From assembly GCF_004119455.1 (NCBI RefSeq), contig NZ_NRQT01000006.1, positions 163,878 through 227,877 on the forward strand: a stretch of 64,000 nucleotides of DNA. Direction: 5' to 3'. This document shows, one piece after another, positions 54,892 to 63,933 of this stretch; position 1 is the first letter of the stretch; every line of letters begins with the position of its first letter. A program made the translations under genes and the position numbers. This stretch comes from Chryseobacterium sp. CH25. GTDB lineage: Bacteria; Bacteroidota; Bacteroidia; Flavobacteriales; Weeksellaceae. Under the pieces are notes generated by a model that saw nothing but the letters and a program-made list of their open reading frames with translations, had not been told where the DNA came from and searched no databases.

Positions 54892-55247
54892 TTGATTGCT
54901 TTTTTAACTTATAAATATAAAATTTTCTATAAAATATTTTATACTATTTCCTCTCTAACTTTCATTAATAGCCTAAGGAAACAGTTTTGACACTGTTTAA
55001 GCAAAATTCAAACCATGGTATCCGGAACAGGAAACCGGTATGGCTAAAAGATTGTCTGCCAGCGGGCAAACATGATAAAAAACAGCATTCGCCTATTAAA
55101 ATTATGTAAGGCATCCTTTTTGCTGAAAAAAACAGTGCATTAAACATCCGTTTAACATAAGTATTGAAAGAAACTATCAATTGAATTTAACATTTGATTT
55201 AGAATTTATCTAATACTTTGTATCTTTAACTTTTAAAAAAATACCCA
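54892..55247. other. Intergenic region with a small palindrome and probable promoter
   Basis: No gene is seen in these 356 bases. A 20-base palindrome TGTCTGCC-AGCG-GGCAAACA lies at 55053-55072; it resembles the short TGCC/GGCA palindromes scattered in Bacteroidota genomes. TTTG at 55193-55196 and ACTTTG at 55215-55220, with an imperfect -7 element, are the best promoter candidate for the persulfide operon that starts at 55248. Confidence 0.5.
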
Positions 55248-56656
55248 ATGAAAATTGAACAAATATATACGGGCTGTCTGGCTCAGGGTGCCTATTATAT
55301 TGTATCAGAAAACGAAGCTGTCATTATTGATCCTTTAAGAGAGGTAAAACCTTACCTGGATCGTCTGGAAAAAGACAATGTCACTTTAAAATATATTTTT
55401 GAAACCCATTTCCATGCTGATTTTGTTTCAGGACACTTAGATTTAAGTAAAAAACCGGGGCTCCGATTGTATATGGACCTACGGCTGCCCCTGAATTTGA
55501 AGCAATTATTGCAGAAGACAATCAGATTTTTGAAATTGGAAAAATAAAAATAAAGGTACTTCACACTCCAGGACATACAATGGAGAGTACCACTTATCTT
55601 TTAATGGATGAAAATGGTAAGGAAACAGCCATCTTCACTGGAGATACTCTGTTTTTAGGAGATGTAGGAAGACCTGACCTTGCTCAGAAGGCCACAAACC
55701 TTACTCAGGAAGATCTTGCAGGGATTCTGTATGAAAGTCTTCAGAACAAAATTATGCCTTTGGATGACAGTATCACCGTTTATCCCGCTCACGGAGCAGG
55801 TTCTGCATGTGGAAAAAATATGCAGAAAGAAACAGTAGACATTCTGGGTAACCAAAAAAGGACAAACTACGCATTAAATCAGCCGGATAAAGCTTCTTTC
55901 ATCAGAGAAGTTCTGGATGGCCTTACTGCTCCCCCAAAATATTTCGGAATGAACGTGGCTATGAATAAAGGTGGCTACGAGAGTCTGGATGTGGTTATGG
56001 ATAAAGGATTGCAACCTGTATCTCCTGAAGATTTTGAAGCAATGGCAGAAGAAACCGGAGCTTTAATTCTTGACACAAGAGGTGCTGCAGACTTCCATAA
56101 AGGCTTTGTTCCTAATTCCGTTAATATTGGATTAAAAGGTGATTTTGCTCCTTGGGTAGGAACGTTGATCGTAGATGTAAAACATCCATTGCTATTAATA
56201 ACTGATGAAGGCACTGAAGAAGAAGTGATCATCAGATTAAGCCGTGTAGGTTTTGATAATGTGGTAGGATACCTGCAAGGAGGTTTTGAAGCATGGAAAA
56301 ATGCAGGCAAAGAAATTGATGAAGTAAAAAGAATCACTCCTGCTGAGTTTGCAGAACAGTTTACAGCTGATGCAAAAGTAATTGATGTTAGAAAACTGAC
56401 AGAATATTCTGCAGAACATATTGATAATGCTTATAACAGGCCTTTAGATTCTATCAGTGACTGGGCCCGTAATCTTGATGACTCTGAACATTTCTTCCTA
56501 CACTGTGCAGGCGGATACAGAAGTATGATTGCAGCAAGCATTCTTAATTCACACGGAATCAGAAACTTTACTGAAATAGAAGGTGGTTTTAATGGTATTA
56601 AAAAGACAGAAAAACTTCCTACAACGGACTTTGTATGCCAATCCAAAACATCATAA
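55248..56656 (+). CDS. MBL-fold persulfide dioxygenase fused to two rhodanese domains (frameshift in this sequence)
   Basis: Adding one A to the 6-A run at 55449-55454 joins the parts (HLDLSKKTGAPIVYGPTAAP) into 469 residues. The N-terminal metallo-beta-lactamase domain has THFHADFVSGH (metal-binding HxHxD), LHTPGHTMES, FTGDTLFLGDVGRPDL and VYPAHGAGSACG, matching persulfide dioxygenase (ETHE1-like). Two rhodanese domains follow: residues about 260-360 (LILDTRGAADFHKGFVPNS; no Cys in its loop) and about 365-460 (VIDVRKLTEYSAEHIDNAYN, with catalytic Cys in FFLHCAGGYRS). Probably oxidises glutathione- or protein-type persulfide to sulfite with sulfur transfer. First gene of a three-gene set. Confidence 0.9.
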
Positions 56657-56660
56657 CCTC

Positions 56661-57032
56661 ATGAAACTTAGTTTTTTTGGAATAGCTTTAATTTCTGTTT
56701 CAGCATTAATCAGCTGTAAAACAACTCATTCTGCAGACCCTCCTAAGGCTAACATAAAGGAAGTCGTTACCAACGCAGAAGTAACTTTGGTGGATGTAAG
56801 AATCCCTGAACAATATGCGGCAGGAACGGCTAAAACTGCCATCAATATTCCTTTAGCAGAAATTCAAAACAATATTGAAACGCTAAAGGGTAAAAAAGTG
56901 GTTGTTTTCTGTAATAAAGGAGTACAGGCAGACCAGGCTATGGAAATTTTAAAGAAAAACGGAGTGGAGGCCTATGACGGAACAAGCTGGAAAAATGTAA
57001 AAGGCATCCAGGACGAAGCAGATAAAAAATAA
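56661..57032 (+). CDS. Rhodanese-domain lipoprotein
   Basis: 123 residues from ATG 56661, 4 bases after the preceding stop. Lipoprotein signal MKLSFFGIALISVSALISCK (Cys 19). One rhodanese domain: TLVDVRIPEQYAAGTAKTAI, NIPLAEIQNNIETLKGKKVV, VFCNKGVQADQAMEILKK, with the sulfur-carrying Cys in FCNKGVQA. Located on the periplasmic side or outer membrane, it probably passes or accepts sulfane sulfur outside the cytoplasm, complementing the cytoplasmic enzyme upstream. Confidence 0.88.
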   Translation: MKLSFFGIALISVSALISCKTTHSADPPKANIKEVVTNAEVTLVDVRIPEQYAAGTAKTAINIPLAEIQNNIETLKGKKVVVFCNKGVQADQAMEILKKNGVEAYDGTSWKNVKGIQDEADKK

Positions 57033-57050
57033 ACTAATAAAACCCAAACT

Positions 57051-57350
57051 ATGTCACAAAAATTTCAGGAAATCATCAACTCCGAAAGACCGGTACTTAT
57101 TGACTTTTTTGCCACTTGGTGCCAACCTTGCAAGGTTCAGTCTTCGGTATTGAATTCTGTAAAAGAAAATATAGGCGAAGGAGCCAGAATCATCAAAGTA
57201 GATGTAGACCAATACCCTGCTCTTGCAGCACAATATGGAGTAAGAGGGGTACCTACATTAGCAGTATTCAAAAATGGTGAACTTCTTTGGAAGGAAAGCG
57301 GAGTACATGATGTGAATACATTAACGCAACTTCTGCAACAATATATATAA
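57051..57350 (+). CDS. Thioredoxin
   Basis: 99 residues, thioredoxin fold with active site WCQPC (usual WCGPC, here Gly to Gln) in FFATWCQPCKVQS. Further conserved parts: KVDVDQYPALAAQYGVRGVP (cis-Pro) and VFKNGELLWKESG. No signal peptide, so cytoplasmic. It starts 19 bases after the rhodanese lipoprotein gene and closes the persulfide operon; it probably reduces persulfides or the sulfur enzymes. The unusual Gln may alter its redox potential (inference). Confidence 0.9.
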   Translation: MSQKFQEIINSERPVLIDFFATWCQPCKVQSSVLNSVKENIGEGARIIKVDVDQYPALAAQYGVRGVPTLAVFKNGELLWKESGVHDVNTLTQLLQQYI

Positions 57351-57357
57351 GATAAAA

Positions 57358-57396
57358 AATAAGGCTGAGTTTAGATGAACTCAGCCTTATTTTTTA
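57358..57396. terminator. Bidirectional terminator
   Basis: AATAAGGCTGAGTT / AACTCAGCCTTATT, 14-bp stem with a 6-base loop and T-tract, just after the thioredoxin stop and touching the stop of the minus-strand nitrilase gene. Confidence 0.85.
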
Positions 57397-58146
57397 TAAA
57401 TCAATTGAAAAATGATCGCGGTCATTTAAAAACTGGAAATGTGTTCTGAAGTCTTTCAGTTCATCCATATCAAGTTCTGCTGATACAATATTTCCGTTTT
57501 TATCTGAAATTTCTCTTCCGTCTGCAAAGAAGCAGTGAGAACTTTCCTGATAAAACAGATTATTTCCATCTGTCCCGATTCTGTTGAGGCCAAATACAAA
57601 AGAAAGGTTTTCAATAGCCCTTGCTTTTAAAAGATGTTCCCAGGCTGCAACCCTCTTCTCAGGCCAGTTTGCAACGTATAAAACAGCATCATAATCATCA
57701 TTATTCCTTGCAAATACAGGAAAGCGGAGATCATAGCAGACCTGAAGTAAAAAACGGATTCCTTTATATTCTACAACAACCCTGTTCTTTCCCGGAGTAT
57801 ATACCTTATCTTCTCCTGAGAAGGAAAACAAATGTCTTTTATCATAAAAAGAAACGTCTCCATCCGGCTTTACAAAATACATTCTGTTGTAAAAATCACC
57901 CTTTTCTTCTACCGGAGCACTTCCACAAAATGCTGCGTTTTTTTCTTTTGAGATCTTCTTTAAAAACTCCAGAGATTCTTCATTTCTGTCTGAAACTTCT
58001 GACGCATCCATACAGAAGCCTGTTGAAAACATTTCAGGAAGTAAAAACAGATCTGCTTCAAGATTTTGAAGTTCGTTCTCTATGATTTTAAAATTTTCAG
58101 CTTTATTTTTCCAGATGATATCCAAATTGAGCCCTACAATCTTCAT
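57394..58146 (-). CDS. Nitrilase-superfamily amidohydrolase (omega-amidase-like)
   Basis: 250 residues. Catalytic triad of the superfamily: Glu in LFLLPEMFSTGFC (about 41), Lys in VSFYDKRHLFSFSGED (about 110) and Cys in LLQVCYDLRFPVFARN (about 142). The length and the RHLFSF and CYDLRFPVF motifs place it near YafV/NIT2, which hydrolyse alpha-ketoglutaramate and similar amides in metabolite repair. It is alone on its strand; no amino-transferase partner lies beside it. Cytoplasmic. Confidence 0.9.
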   Translation of the reverse strand: MKIVGLNLDIIWKNKAENFKIIENELQNLEADLFLLPEMFSTGFCMDASEVSDRNEESLEFLKKISKEKNAAFCGSAPVEEKGDFYNRMYFVKPDGDVSFYDKRHLFSFSGEDKVYTPGKNRVVVEYKGIRFLLQVCYDLRFPVFARNNDDYDAVLYVANWPEKRVAAWEHLLKARAIENLSFVFGLNRIGTDGNNLFYQESSHCFFADGREISDKNGNIVSAELDMDELKDFRTHFQFLNDRDHFSIDL

Positions 58147-58252
58147 CTTTTATATTATTTAAAATTATTCTATATGTGAAGTATAAAAATACGGCTTTTA
58201 TGTTGAATAAGAAAAAGAGAGTTATAATTCTTAATATTTATTAAAGTCTGCT

Positions 58253-58260
58253 ATTTTTGT
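58253..58260 (+). promoter_or_regulatory. Promoter -7 element of the outer membrane protein gene
   Basis: TATTTTTG, about 73 bases before the ATG at 58334. Confidence 0.4.
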
Positions 58261-58333
58261 AGTATTCAGTCTCTTTCGGTTTCATTTTTGATACAGGTAA
58301 TTTTTATTAATATCATTAAAAATTATAAAATTT

Positions 58334-58774
58334 ATGAAGAAATTGGTTTTTATGGTGCTGATGTTCTTTTTTGGAATCACGGCGAATGCTCAAGCGTGGA
58401 CCGGAAAAGGAGATCAAAAAGTTCAACTGGGTCTCAGTGCCTGGGGATATGGAACCGGTATAACGGGAACTTACGACTACGGACTGAATAAACTCATATC
58501 TGTTGGGGCCGGTCTTAATGGATACTTCAGTAATTACAAGAACAATGATAAGGATAACCGCGTTTTTGTTTTCGGAAGACTTAATTTTCACCTGCAGGAA
58601 GCCTTAAATCTTCCACCAAAGTTAGATATCTACCCCGGAGTTGACGTAGGAGTAGTTGGAAAAGACTTTGGAATTGGTGCTCACATTGGTGCCCGCTACT
58701 TCTTTACAGAAAGAATTGGGGTATTTGCAGAGGTAGGAAATAACGGGAGTCTTGGAGTTTCATTCAATTTATAA
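58334..58774 (+). CDS. Small outer membrane beta-barrel-like protein
   Basis: 146 residues; signal peptide MKKLVFMVLMFFFGITANAQ. The rest alternates in short strands with aromatic girdles: AWGYGTGITGTYDYGLNKL, ISVGAGLNGYF, RVFVFGRLNFHLQ, LDIYPGVDVGVVGKDFGI, GAHIGARYFF and the ending GVSFNL, where the final residue is hydrophobic as in barrel proteins. It resembles DUF6646/OmpX-like small barrels but I cannot assign it to a family with certainty. Own terminator; presumably a single gene. Confidence 0.78.
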   Translation: MKKLVFMVLMFFFGITANAQAWTGKGDQKVQLGLSAWGYGTGITGTYDYGLNKLISVGAGLNGYFSNYKNNDKDNRVFVFGRLNFHLQEALNLPPKLDIYPGVDVGVVGKDFGIGAHIGARYFFTERIGVFAEVGNNGSLGVSFNL

Positions 58775-58796
58775 TCAAATAGTCCTGAAATATGAC

Positions 58797-58827
58797 AAAG
58801 CTTCTCGTTTCGAGGGGCTTTTTTATT
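58797..58827 (+). terminator. Terminator of the outer membrane protein gene
   Basis: AAGCTTCTCG / CGAGGGGCTT stem (one mismatch), TTT loop and TTTTTT tail. Confidence 0.8.
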
Positions 58828-58880
58828 TGGCATAGTTTTGATAATTGTTACCTTTGCAAATTAAAATCTAAAATTTATTA

Positions 58881-60362
58881 ATGGAAATAGCAATCAAACT
58901 CTTCCAGTTCATTCTGAGTATCTCTATACTTGTAGTTCTTCATGAGCTTGGGCACTTCTTACCGGCAAAATGGTTCAAGACCAGAGCAGAAAAATTCTTC
59001 CTGTTTTTTGATCCGTACTTCTCCATATTCTCTATGAAGAAAGTGAACGGGAAATGGAAGTACAAATTCTTCTCTCAGAACCTACCTGATACTGAAGTGA
59101 TAGAGGTAAACGGAAAAAAGGAAGAAGTTCCTATCGATATATCAAAACTTTCTGACGACGATTGGAGAAAATATCCGGAACAAACCAAATACGGAATCGG
59201 ATGGCTTCCTTTCGGTGGTTATGTGAAAATTGCCGGAATGGTAGACGAAAGTATGGATACAGCCCAAATGAAAAAACCGGCAGAATCCTGGGAATTCAGA
59301 TCTAAACCAGCTTGGCAGAGACTGATCATCATGTTGGGAGGAGTTACTGTAAACTTCTTCTTAGCGTGGATCATATTCTCAGCTTTAGTGGGAAAAAACG
59401 GAGAAACAATTTTTGATGCAGATAAAATCAATACACCACTTCATTATACTGCTGCTGCCAAGAAAATGGGCTTCCAGGATGGTGATAAAATATTGAAAGT
59501 AGACGGAAAGGTTCAGAAAGACTTTAAAAAACTGGCATTAGACGTTTTATTAAGTGATGAAATAACAGTTTCCAGAAACGGAAAAGAAGTTACTTTCCCA
59601 ACCAGTGATGATGGAAAGGTAATGGCATTTCATGATCCGGAGCCAAGATCATTCTTAACACCAAGGATGTCTCCTGTTATTGACACTATTGTTTCTAAAT
59701 CTACAATGGATGCAGGTTTAAAACTAGGTGATAAAATTGTGGCGATCAACGGAAAACCTGTTTCTTACTATGACGAAGTAAAACCTTTAGTAGTTCCTAA
59801 TGCTGGGAAAGTAGTAGATTTCCAGGTATCAAGAAACAACCAGATTGAAGATCTTAAAATCCCGGTATCTAAAGAAGGAACGATTGGTATTCTTTCTTTC
59901 AAAGAAGCTGAGAAATTTATGGTTCATAATGAATATGGTTTCTTTGGTTCTATAAAAAGAGGATTTACGCTTACAATTGAGAGCTTAACATATCAGATCA
60001 AGCAGTTTAAACTGATCTTTAATAAAAAAATTCAAGGGTATAAAAAAGTAGGCGGACCGCTTGCTATTGTAAAGAATATGCCGGTAAGCAAAGATGCACA
60101 AGGTGGTGTTTCTATTGACTGGACAGCATTCTGGGGCTTTACAGCAATGTTCTCCGTATGGTTGGCATTCCTGAATCTTATTCCTATTCCGGGACTTGAT
60201 GGTGGGCATGTTATCTTTACACTATACGAGATGATTGTAGGCAAACCGGTTCCTCAAAAAGTTTTGGAAAACGCTCAGATGGTGGGAGTTATATTCCTAT
60301 TAGGATTAATGGCTCTTATTTTTGGAAGCGATATTATTAAAGCCATTACAGGAACTTTATAA
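58881..60362 (+). CDS. rseP: Intramembrane zinc metalloprotease RseP
   Basis: 493 residues. Site-2 protease: HELGHFLPAKW at residues 21-31 (HExxH) in the first membrane segment, and FLNLIPIPGLDGGHVIF near residue 430 with the third zinc ligand (LDGGH). Two PDZ-type domains lie between (KKMGFQDGDKILKVDGKVQK; GLKLGDKIVAINGKPV). The insertion before the first PDZ is longer than in E. coli, usual in Bacteroidota. It cuts membrane-bound anti-sigma factors and remnant signal peptides in the inner membrane. Terminal segment FLLGLMALIFGSDI. It is followed by tRNA-Asn on the same strand. Confidence 0.95.
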   Translation: MEIAIKLFQFILSISILVVLHELGHFLPAKWFKTRAEKFFLFFDPYFSIFSMKKVNGKWKYKFFSQNLPDTEVIEVNGKKEEVPIDISKLSDDDWRKYPEQTKYGIGWLPFGGYVKIAGMVDESMDTAQMKKPAESWEFRSKPAWQRLIIMLGGVTVNFFLAWIIFSALVGKNGETIFDADKINTPLHYTAAAKKMGFQDGDKILKVDGKVQKDFKKLALDVLLSDEITVSRNGKEVTFPTSDDGKVMAFHDPEPRSFLTPRMSPVIDTIVSKSTMDAGLKLGDKIVAINGKPVSYYDEVKPLVVPNAGKVVDFQVSRNNQIEDLKIPVSKEGTIGILSFKEAEKFMVHNEYGFFGSIKRGFTLTIESLTYQIKQFKLIFNKKIQGYKKVGGPLAIVKNMPVSKDAQGGVSIDWTAFWGFTAMFSVWLAFLNLIPIPGLDGGHVIFTLYEMIVGKPVPQKVLENAQMVGVIFLLGLMALIFGSDIIKAITGTL

Positions 60363-60412
60363 TTTTTTTGAATTTTTTCCTAAAAATATTTGCAGGGTAT
60401 AAATATTCGTCC

Positions 60413-60420
60413 TATATTTG
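60413..60420 (+). promoter_or_regulatory. Promoter -7 element of tRNA-Asn copy 1
   Basis: TATATTTG, 22 bases before the tRNA; the same element stands before copy 2 at 62986-62993. Confidence 0.55.
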
Positions 60421-60442
60421 CACCACTTAAAACAAAGGACAT

Positions 60443-60516
60443 TCCTCCTTAGCTCAGTTGGTTAGAGCATCTGACTGTTAATCAGAGGGTCGCTGGTTCG
60501 AGCCCAGCAGGAGGAG
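60443..60516 (+). tRNA. tRNA-Asn (GUU), copy 1
   Basis: 74 bases, complete cloverleaf: acceptor TCCTCCT/AGGAGGA, D-arm GCTC-GAGC, anticodon arm TCTGA-CTGTTAA-TCAGA with anticodon GTT, T-arm GCTGG-TTCGAGC-CCAGC, discriminator G. CCA is not encoded. The discriminator and anticodon fit asparagine. It is followed at once by a terminator. Confidence 0.96.
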
Positions 60517-60517
60517 C

Positions 60518-60553
60518 AAAAAAAGACTTACATTTCTGTAAGTCTTTTTTTAT
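60518..60553 (+). terminator. Terminator of tRNA-Asn copy 1
   Basis: AAAAAAGACTTACA / TGTAAGTCTTTTTT, 14-bp stem with a 4-base loop. Confidence 0.85.
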
Positions 60554-60568
60554 TTACTCTATTTTCCT

Positions 60569-61779
60569 TTAATGAGAAATGATATAAGTTTTGCATTCAT
60601 TGGATATCAGATCTTCTGCAAGGATATAAAAATGGTTTCCCATTGAATTACTGATCATGCTTATTTTAATCTGAGAACCGTCATATTCTAAAAACTTATG
60701 CCAGGATTTTCCAAAATTCTCCGAATACATCAGTAAACTTTTATTGGGATGCAGGTGATTATACAATCCCGCCCAAATAGTCTGGTTATCTAAATAGACC
60801 ATTCTGAATATTGCTGATCTTCTATATGGATCAGGAACCATTGCAAAATCAAAGGTTTTAAGATCGGTTGTAGATACGATAAAGTTTGTACCATGATAAT
60901 AGTCTGTCCCTAATACTATATTTTCCGGAGTCTCAACAAAACCGGTATACCCACCTTTTTGGATATGGAATCTATTCAGTCTGAACCACCCGGAACTTTC
61001 ATTGATACTTTGGGATAAATAATTATTTGATTTATTGACCCATATTCCCTTCTTATCATCTCCTTCAGTAAGAATTAAACATTTTAACTGTTTAACCCAT
61101 TTTATGATGTGAATATGCTTGTTTATTTTTTGCTTTAAAAAATCAGATTTCTGCCAAGTCTCTCCTTCATCATTTGATATATAAAGATATCCAACAAAAA
61201 CCCATTTTCCATCATTTTTAATGTTTGCATATTCTCCTATTAATATTTCATTATTTTCCGTTTCAGTTACTGTTTCAAATAGAAATAGACTTTCATCTGA
61301 AGAAAATTTCAAAACTTCCCTGAAATTCAGCCCAGAATCATCGGATTTAAATACTATTCCATTACTACAGACAAAAATATTATTTTTTTATCCTTGAAAA
61401 TGCATTTGATAGTGGTTCCGAAATCAAAGCGTTCTACAATATTTCCATATAGGTCCTGGGAGAAGAGTCTTGTAGGGTAACTAACCCTGGAGCCCAGTAC
61501 CCTATTTTCTTCATCAAAAATTGCAAGATTAAAATCTACTGAACACTCATGAAGTTTTGTATTTGAAACCGGCTCTAAGGTCTTAATATTCCCCTCAATG
61601 ATTATATCAGGAAGAATATTATCAAATTTAATCTGGCTTGTGGTCCTGCTAAGCAAACGCCTTGAAATCTCCCATATCATAAATGACAAAAGCTCTTCTC
61701 CTTTATTCGATTTCAATATGTCATAAACAAACGGAATGAGATTAAAAACATTTATTTTAGAGTATTTTCTTGTGATCAT
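60569..61779 (-). CDS. BNR-repeat (sialidase-like fold) protein (frameshift in this sequence)
   Basis: Adding one base to the 7-T run at 61383-61389 (A in the coding strand) joins the parts as CIFKDKKNNIFVCSNGIVFK and gives 403 residues from ATG 61779. BNR/Asp-box-like motifs are SDDSGLNFREV, SNDEGETWQKS and SENFGKSWHKF, spaced as in beta-propeller glycosidase-like proteins. No signal peptide. The first about 120 residues (NLIPFVYDILKSNKGEELLS) are not of this type. No catalytic residue can be assigned. Overlaps the methyltransferase gene by 4 bases (ATGA), so co-translated with it. In one frame only, it would be two truncated products. Confidence 0.72.
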
Positions 61780-62471
61780 TTTTTACCAATAATTAAAGCC
61801 AGCCAGGAAATATGTTTTGTAAAATTAAAATTCATCAAAATCTTATCAGTCTTTTGTAAAACAGATTTAAGAAATCTAAATCTGGATATATAGAATAAAG
61901 GGCCAAAAATATGATAAGTCCTCACTGTAATCAGATTAAAAAATCTCTTCATTCCCTCAATCTCCTTTAATGTTAAATGATTCCAGGGATATGATTGATA
62001 ATCATATTTTTTTAGCTTCAAGTATGCTCTTCCAATCCGTGTAATTGGATTATTTTTTAGATTTTCAAGAAAAATAACGCAGCCCCCTTTTTTCAAAACC
62101 CTAAGACATTCTTCAAAAAAAATATCATGGTCTATATATTGCAGAACACTGCTGGAAAAAATCACATCAAACGAACCATTATCAAAAGGAAGTGAATCTG
62201 TATAGCTGTAATTCAAAAAATTAATACCAGGATACTTTGTTTGTGCTTCTTTTATTCTATCTGAATCCGAATCCATTCCTATCACTTCAAAACCTGTCTG
62301 AAAGAAAACATCTGACAGTTCACCAAACCCACACCCAAAATCCAGAACGCTGTAGTAATCCTTATTTTTGTTTAAAAAATCAGAAATTTCATCAATAAAG
62401 GGTGTTATATAATAAAGTTTATGTTCATCGTCAATGTGTTCATAAAATTTCTCTTTAAATGAAGATTTCAT
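61776..62471 (-). CDS. Class I SAM-dependent methyltransferase
   Basis: 231 residues. Rossmann methyltransferase motifs: VLDFGCGFGELSDVFFQTG (motif I, about 43-61), VIGMDSDSDRIKEAQ (acidic end of beta-2), FDVIFSSSVLQYIDHD and LRVLKKGGCVIFLENL (motif IV/post IV). The C-terminal part (YHIFGPLFYISRFRFLKSVL) is hydrophobic and may touch membrane or lipid carriers. Substrate unknown; its pairing with a BNR-type protein and position in an islet between tRNA-Asn copies suggest cell-surface glycan modification (weak inference). Confidence 0.9.
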   Translation of the reverse strand: MKSSFKEKFYEHIDDEHKLYYITPFIDEISDFLNKNKDYYSVLDFGCGFGELSDVFFQTGFEVIGMDSDSDRIKEAQTKYPGINFLNYSYTDSLPFDNGSFDVIFSSSVLQYIDHDIFFEECLRVLKKGGCVIFLENLKNNPITRIGRAYLKLKKYDYQSYPWNHLTLKEIEGMKRFFNLITVRTYHIFGPLFYISRFRFLKSVLQKTDKILMNFNFTKHISWLALIIGKK

Positions 62472-62984
62472 AAATTTAAGATAAGATTAAGGATTACACC
62501 AAATATAACAAAAAATGATACATCCCTTCAAAATAAACTAAAATCCAGAAAACCTTTTAATAAATTAAGAAAGTAAAATAATTCACTGATAGGAAAATAT
62601 TCTTTTGCCAAACTTCATAAACCAGGCATTAAGACCCTATAAATTCATTGAAAAAAAGAATTTATAGATTTAACTACCCATCAATCATGAAAAACACCTC
62701 TGATTAAGCCTGTACTAGGCTAATTTCAAACATAAAATAAAAACAGTATCTTAGGATAGTTGTGAAAGAATTAAATGGTAGATTGAAGAACCTCAGATCT
62801 CTCATCATTTTTATTTAAGTAAAAGACTTCCTGTATCTACAAAACGGCCCATTAGAAGTAGATTTTCTTACCTATTTTTAAAATCATAACTATTTAATGA
62901 AAATTTAATTTATTGAAAAATAAAGCAATAGCAATTTTTGTTAAATATTAAAGGCCAAAAACTTGCTTGGTACCGATATTCCTA
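62472..62984. other. Gene-free AT-rich region between the islet and tRNA-Asn copy 2
   Basis: 513 very AT-rich bases with stops in all frames and no convincing coding sequence. I see no hairpin of terminator quality. It holds the upstream region of the methyltransferase gene and ends at the promoter of the second tRNA. Confidence 0.6.
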
Positions 62985-62985
62985 C

Positions 62986-62993
62986 TATATTTG
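62986..62993 (+). promoter_or_regulatory. Promoter -7 element of tRNA-Asn copy 2
   Basis: TATATTTG, identical in position and flanks to that of copy 1. Confidence 0.55.
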
Positions 62994-63015
62994 CACCACT
63001 TAAAACAAAGGACAT

Positions 63016-63089
63016 TCCTCCTTAGCTCAGTTGGTTAGAGCATCTGACTGTTAATCAGAGGGTCGCTGGTTCGAGCCCAGCAGGAGGAG
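63016..63089 (+). tRNA. tRNA-Asn (GUU), copy 2
   Basis: Identical in all 74 bases to copy 1, with the same upstream 28 bases. Anticodon GTT; CCA not encoded. Confidence 0.96.
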
Positions 63090-63122
63090 CAAAAAGACTT
63101 ACAGAAATGTAGGTCTTTTTTT
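63090..63122 (+). terminator. Terminator of tRNA-Asn copy 2
   Basis: AAAAAGACTTACA / TGTAGGTCTTTTT stem with a 4-base loop, differing from copy 1 by a G-T pair and the loop sequence. Confidence 0.8.
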
Positions 63123-63880
63123 ATTTCTATTCATTTGGAAAGCTATGGTTTTAAAATCATTAAGCCTATTCAAGATTACTAATTGGTAAATTCAATCTAC
63201 TTTTCTTTATACACTAATCAGCGCTTTATCATATAAGCATTCTGAAAAAATATTGATTCAAAATCAAAATTCACAGAAACCATCATTTACTGTTATTACA
63301 TATACTTATTTTTTAAATTTCTCACCAACATAAAATGAACTAGTATTCATTACATCAAATAAACGTCATTTTCGACGTTAATTCAAAATTAGATGCACAG
63401 GGTCAGAATCTATATAATCAGTTATTTTTAAGCCTAAAAAAAGCATGAGCTGATTAATAAAATAATCCGGTAATTAATTTTTAAATAATCAAATATCTAT
63501 CGAATAGTTATCCTAAATATAATGCGAAGTATTATATAAATTTGTAGCTCTTACTTCCCGTTCAATAATTTGTTTAGCTCCTTCCAGGATGACAAAATCA
63601 GATGGTTTATCAGAAGTAATGATACCAGGAAATAGATCCATAATACAAGTAAGAATAGATCATAAATCTGGAATAGCGATACAGCAATAAAGAATATACG
63701 GTAAAGAAAAGAATGAATGAGTGAGTGAAAGGATGAGGATAAGACATTATATACTATAGATTGTAACAAGTCCTGTTTTGAGAACACCCTGCATTACTCA
63801 TTGCTTATTATTCATATGTTGAGTTAGTGGTAGTGATTGTTATAGTGATATGATTTGCTTGGGTATAGTAAGTATAGAAC
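63123..63880. other. Gene-free region between tRNA-Asn and the rRNA operon
   Basis: About 760 AT-rich bases. The only long frame (63551-63787, minus) is 78 residues, hydrophobic throughout, with no clear start signal, and I do not call it. The centre (63690-63780) is purine-rich on the plus strand. No tRNA or repeat of the kind seen elsewhere was found. Confidence 0.5.
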
Positions 63881-63917
63881 AAAAAAAAGTCTCACACATT
63901 ACTGTATGAGACTTTTA
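63881..63917 (-). terminator. Terminator of the rRNA operon
   Basis: AAAAGTCTCA / TGAGACTTTT stem with a 12-base loop and long T-tract on the minus strand, 18 to 50 bases after the 5S rRNA end. Confidence 0.8.
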
Positions 63918-63933
63918 AAAATAAAATAAAAAC

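Noticed and set aside
54965..55180. 71-residue minus-strand frame containing CLPAGRQ
   Set aside because: The CLPAGRQ string is the translation of a common TGCC/GGCA palindrome in Bacteroidota DNA, not a protein motif; stops and composition indicate non-coding.
60443..63089. Transposon bounded by the 110-base direct repeats
   Set aside because: The repeats are complete tRNA-Asn transcription units, and no transposase or integrase is present between them.
63551..63787. 78-residue hydrophobic minus-strand frame before the rRNA terminator
   Set aside because: AT-rich chance frame with a Phe/Leu/Ile-dominated translation, no promoter or start signal, no recognisable family.
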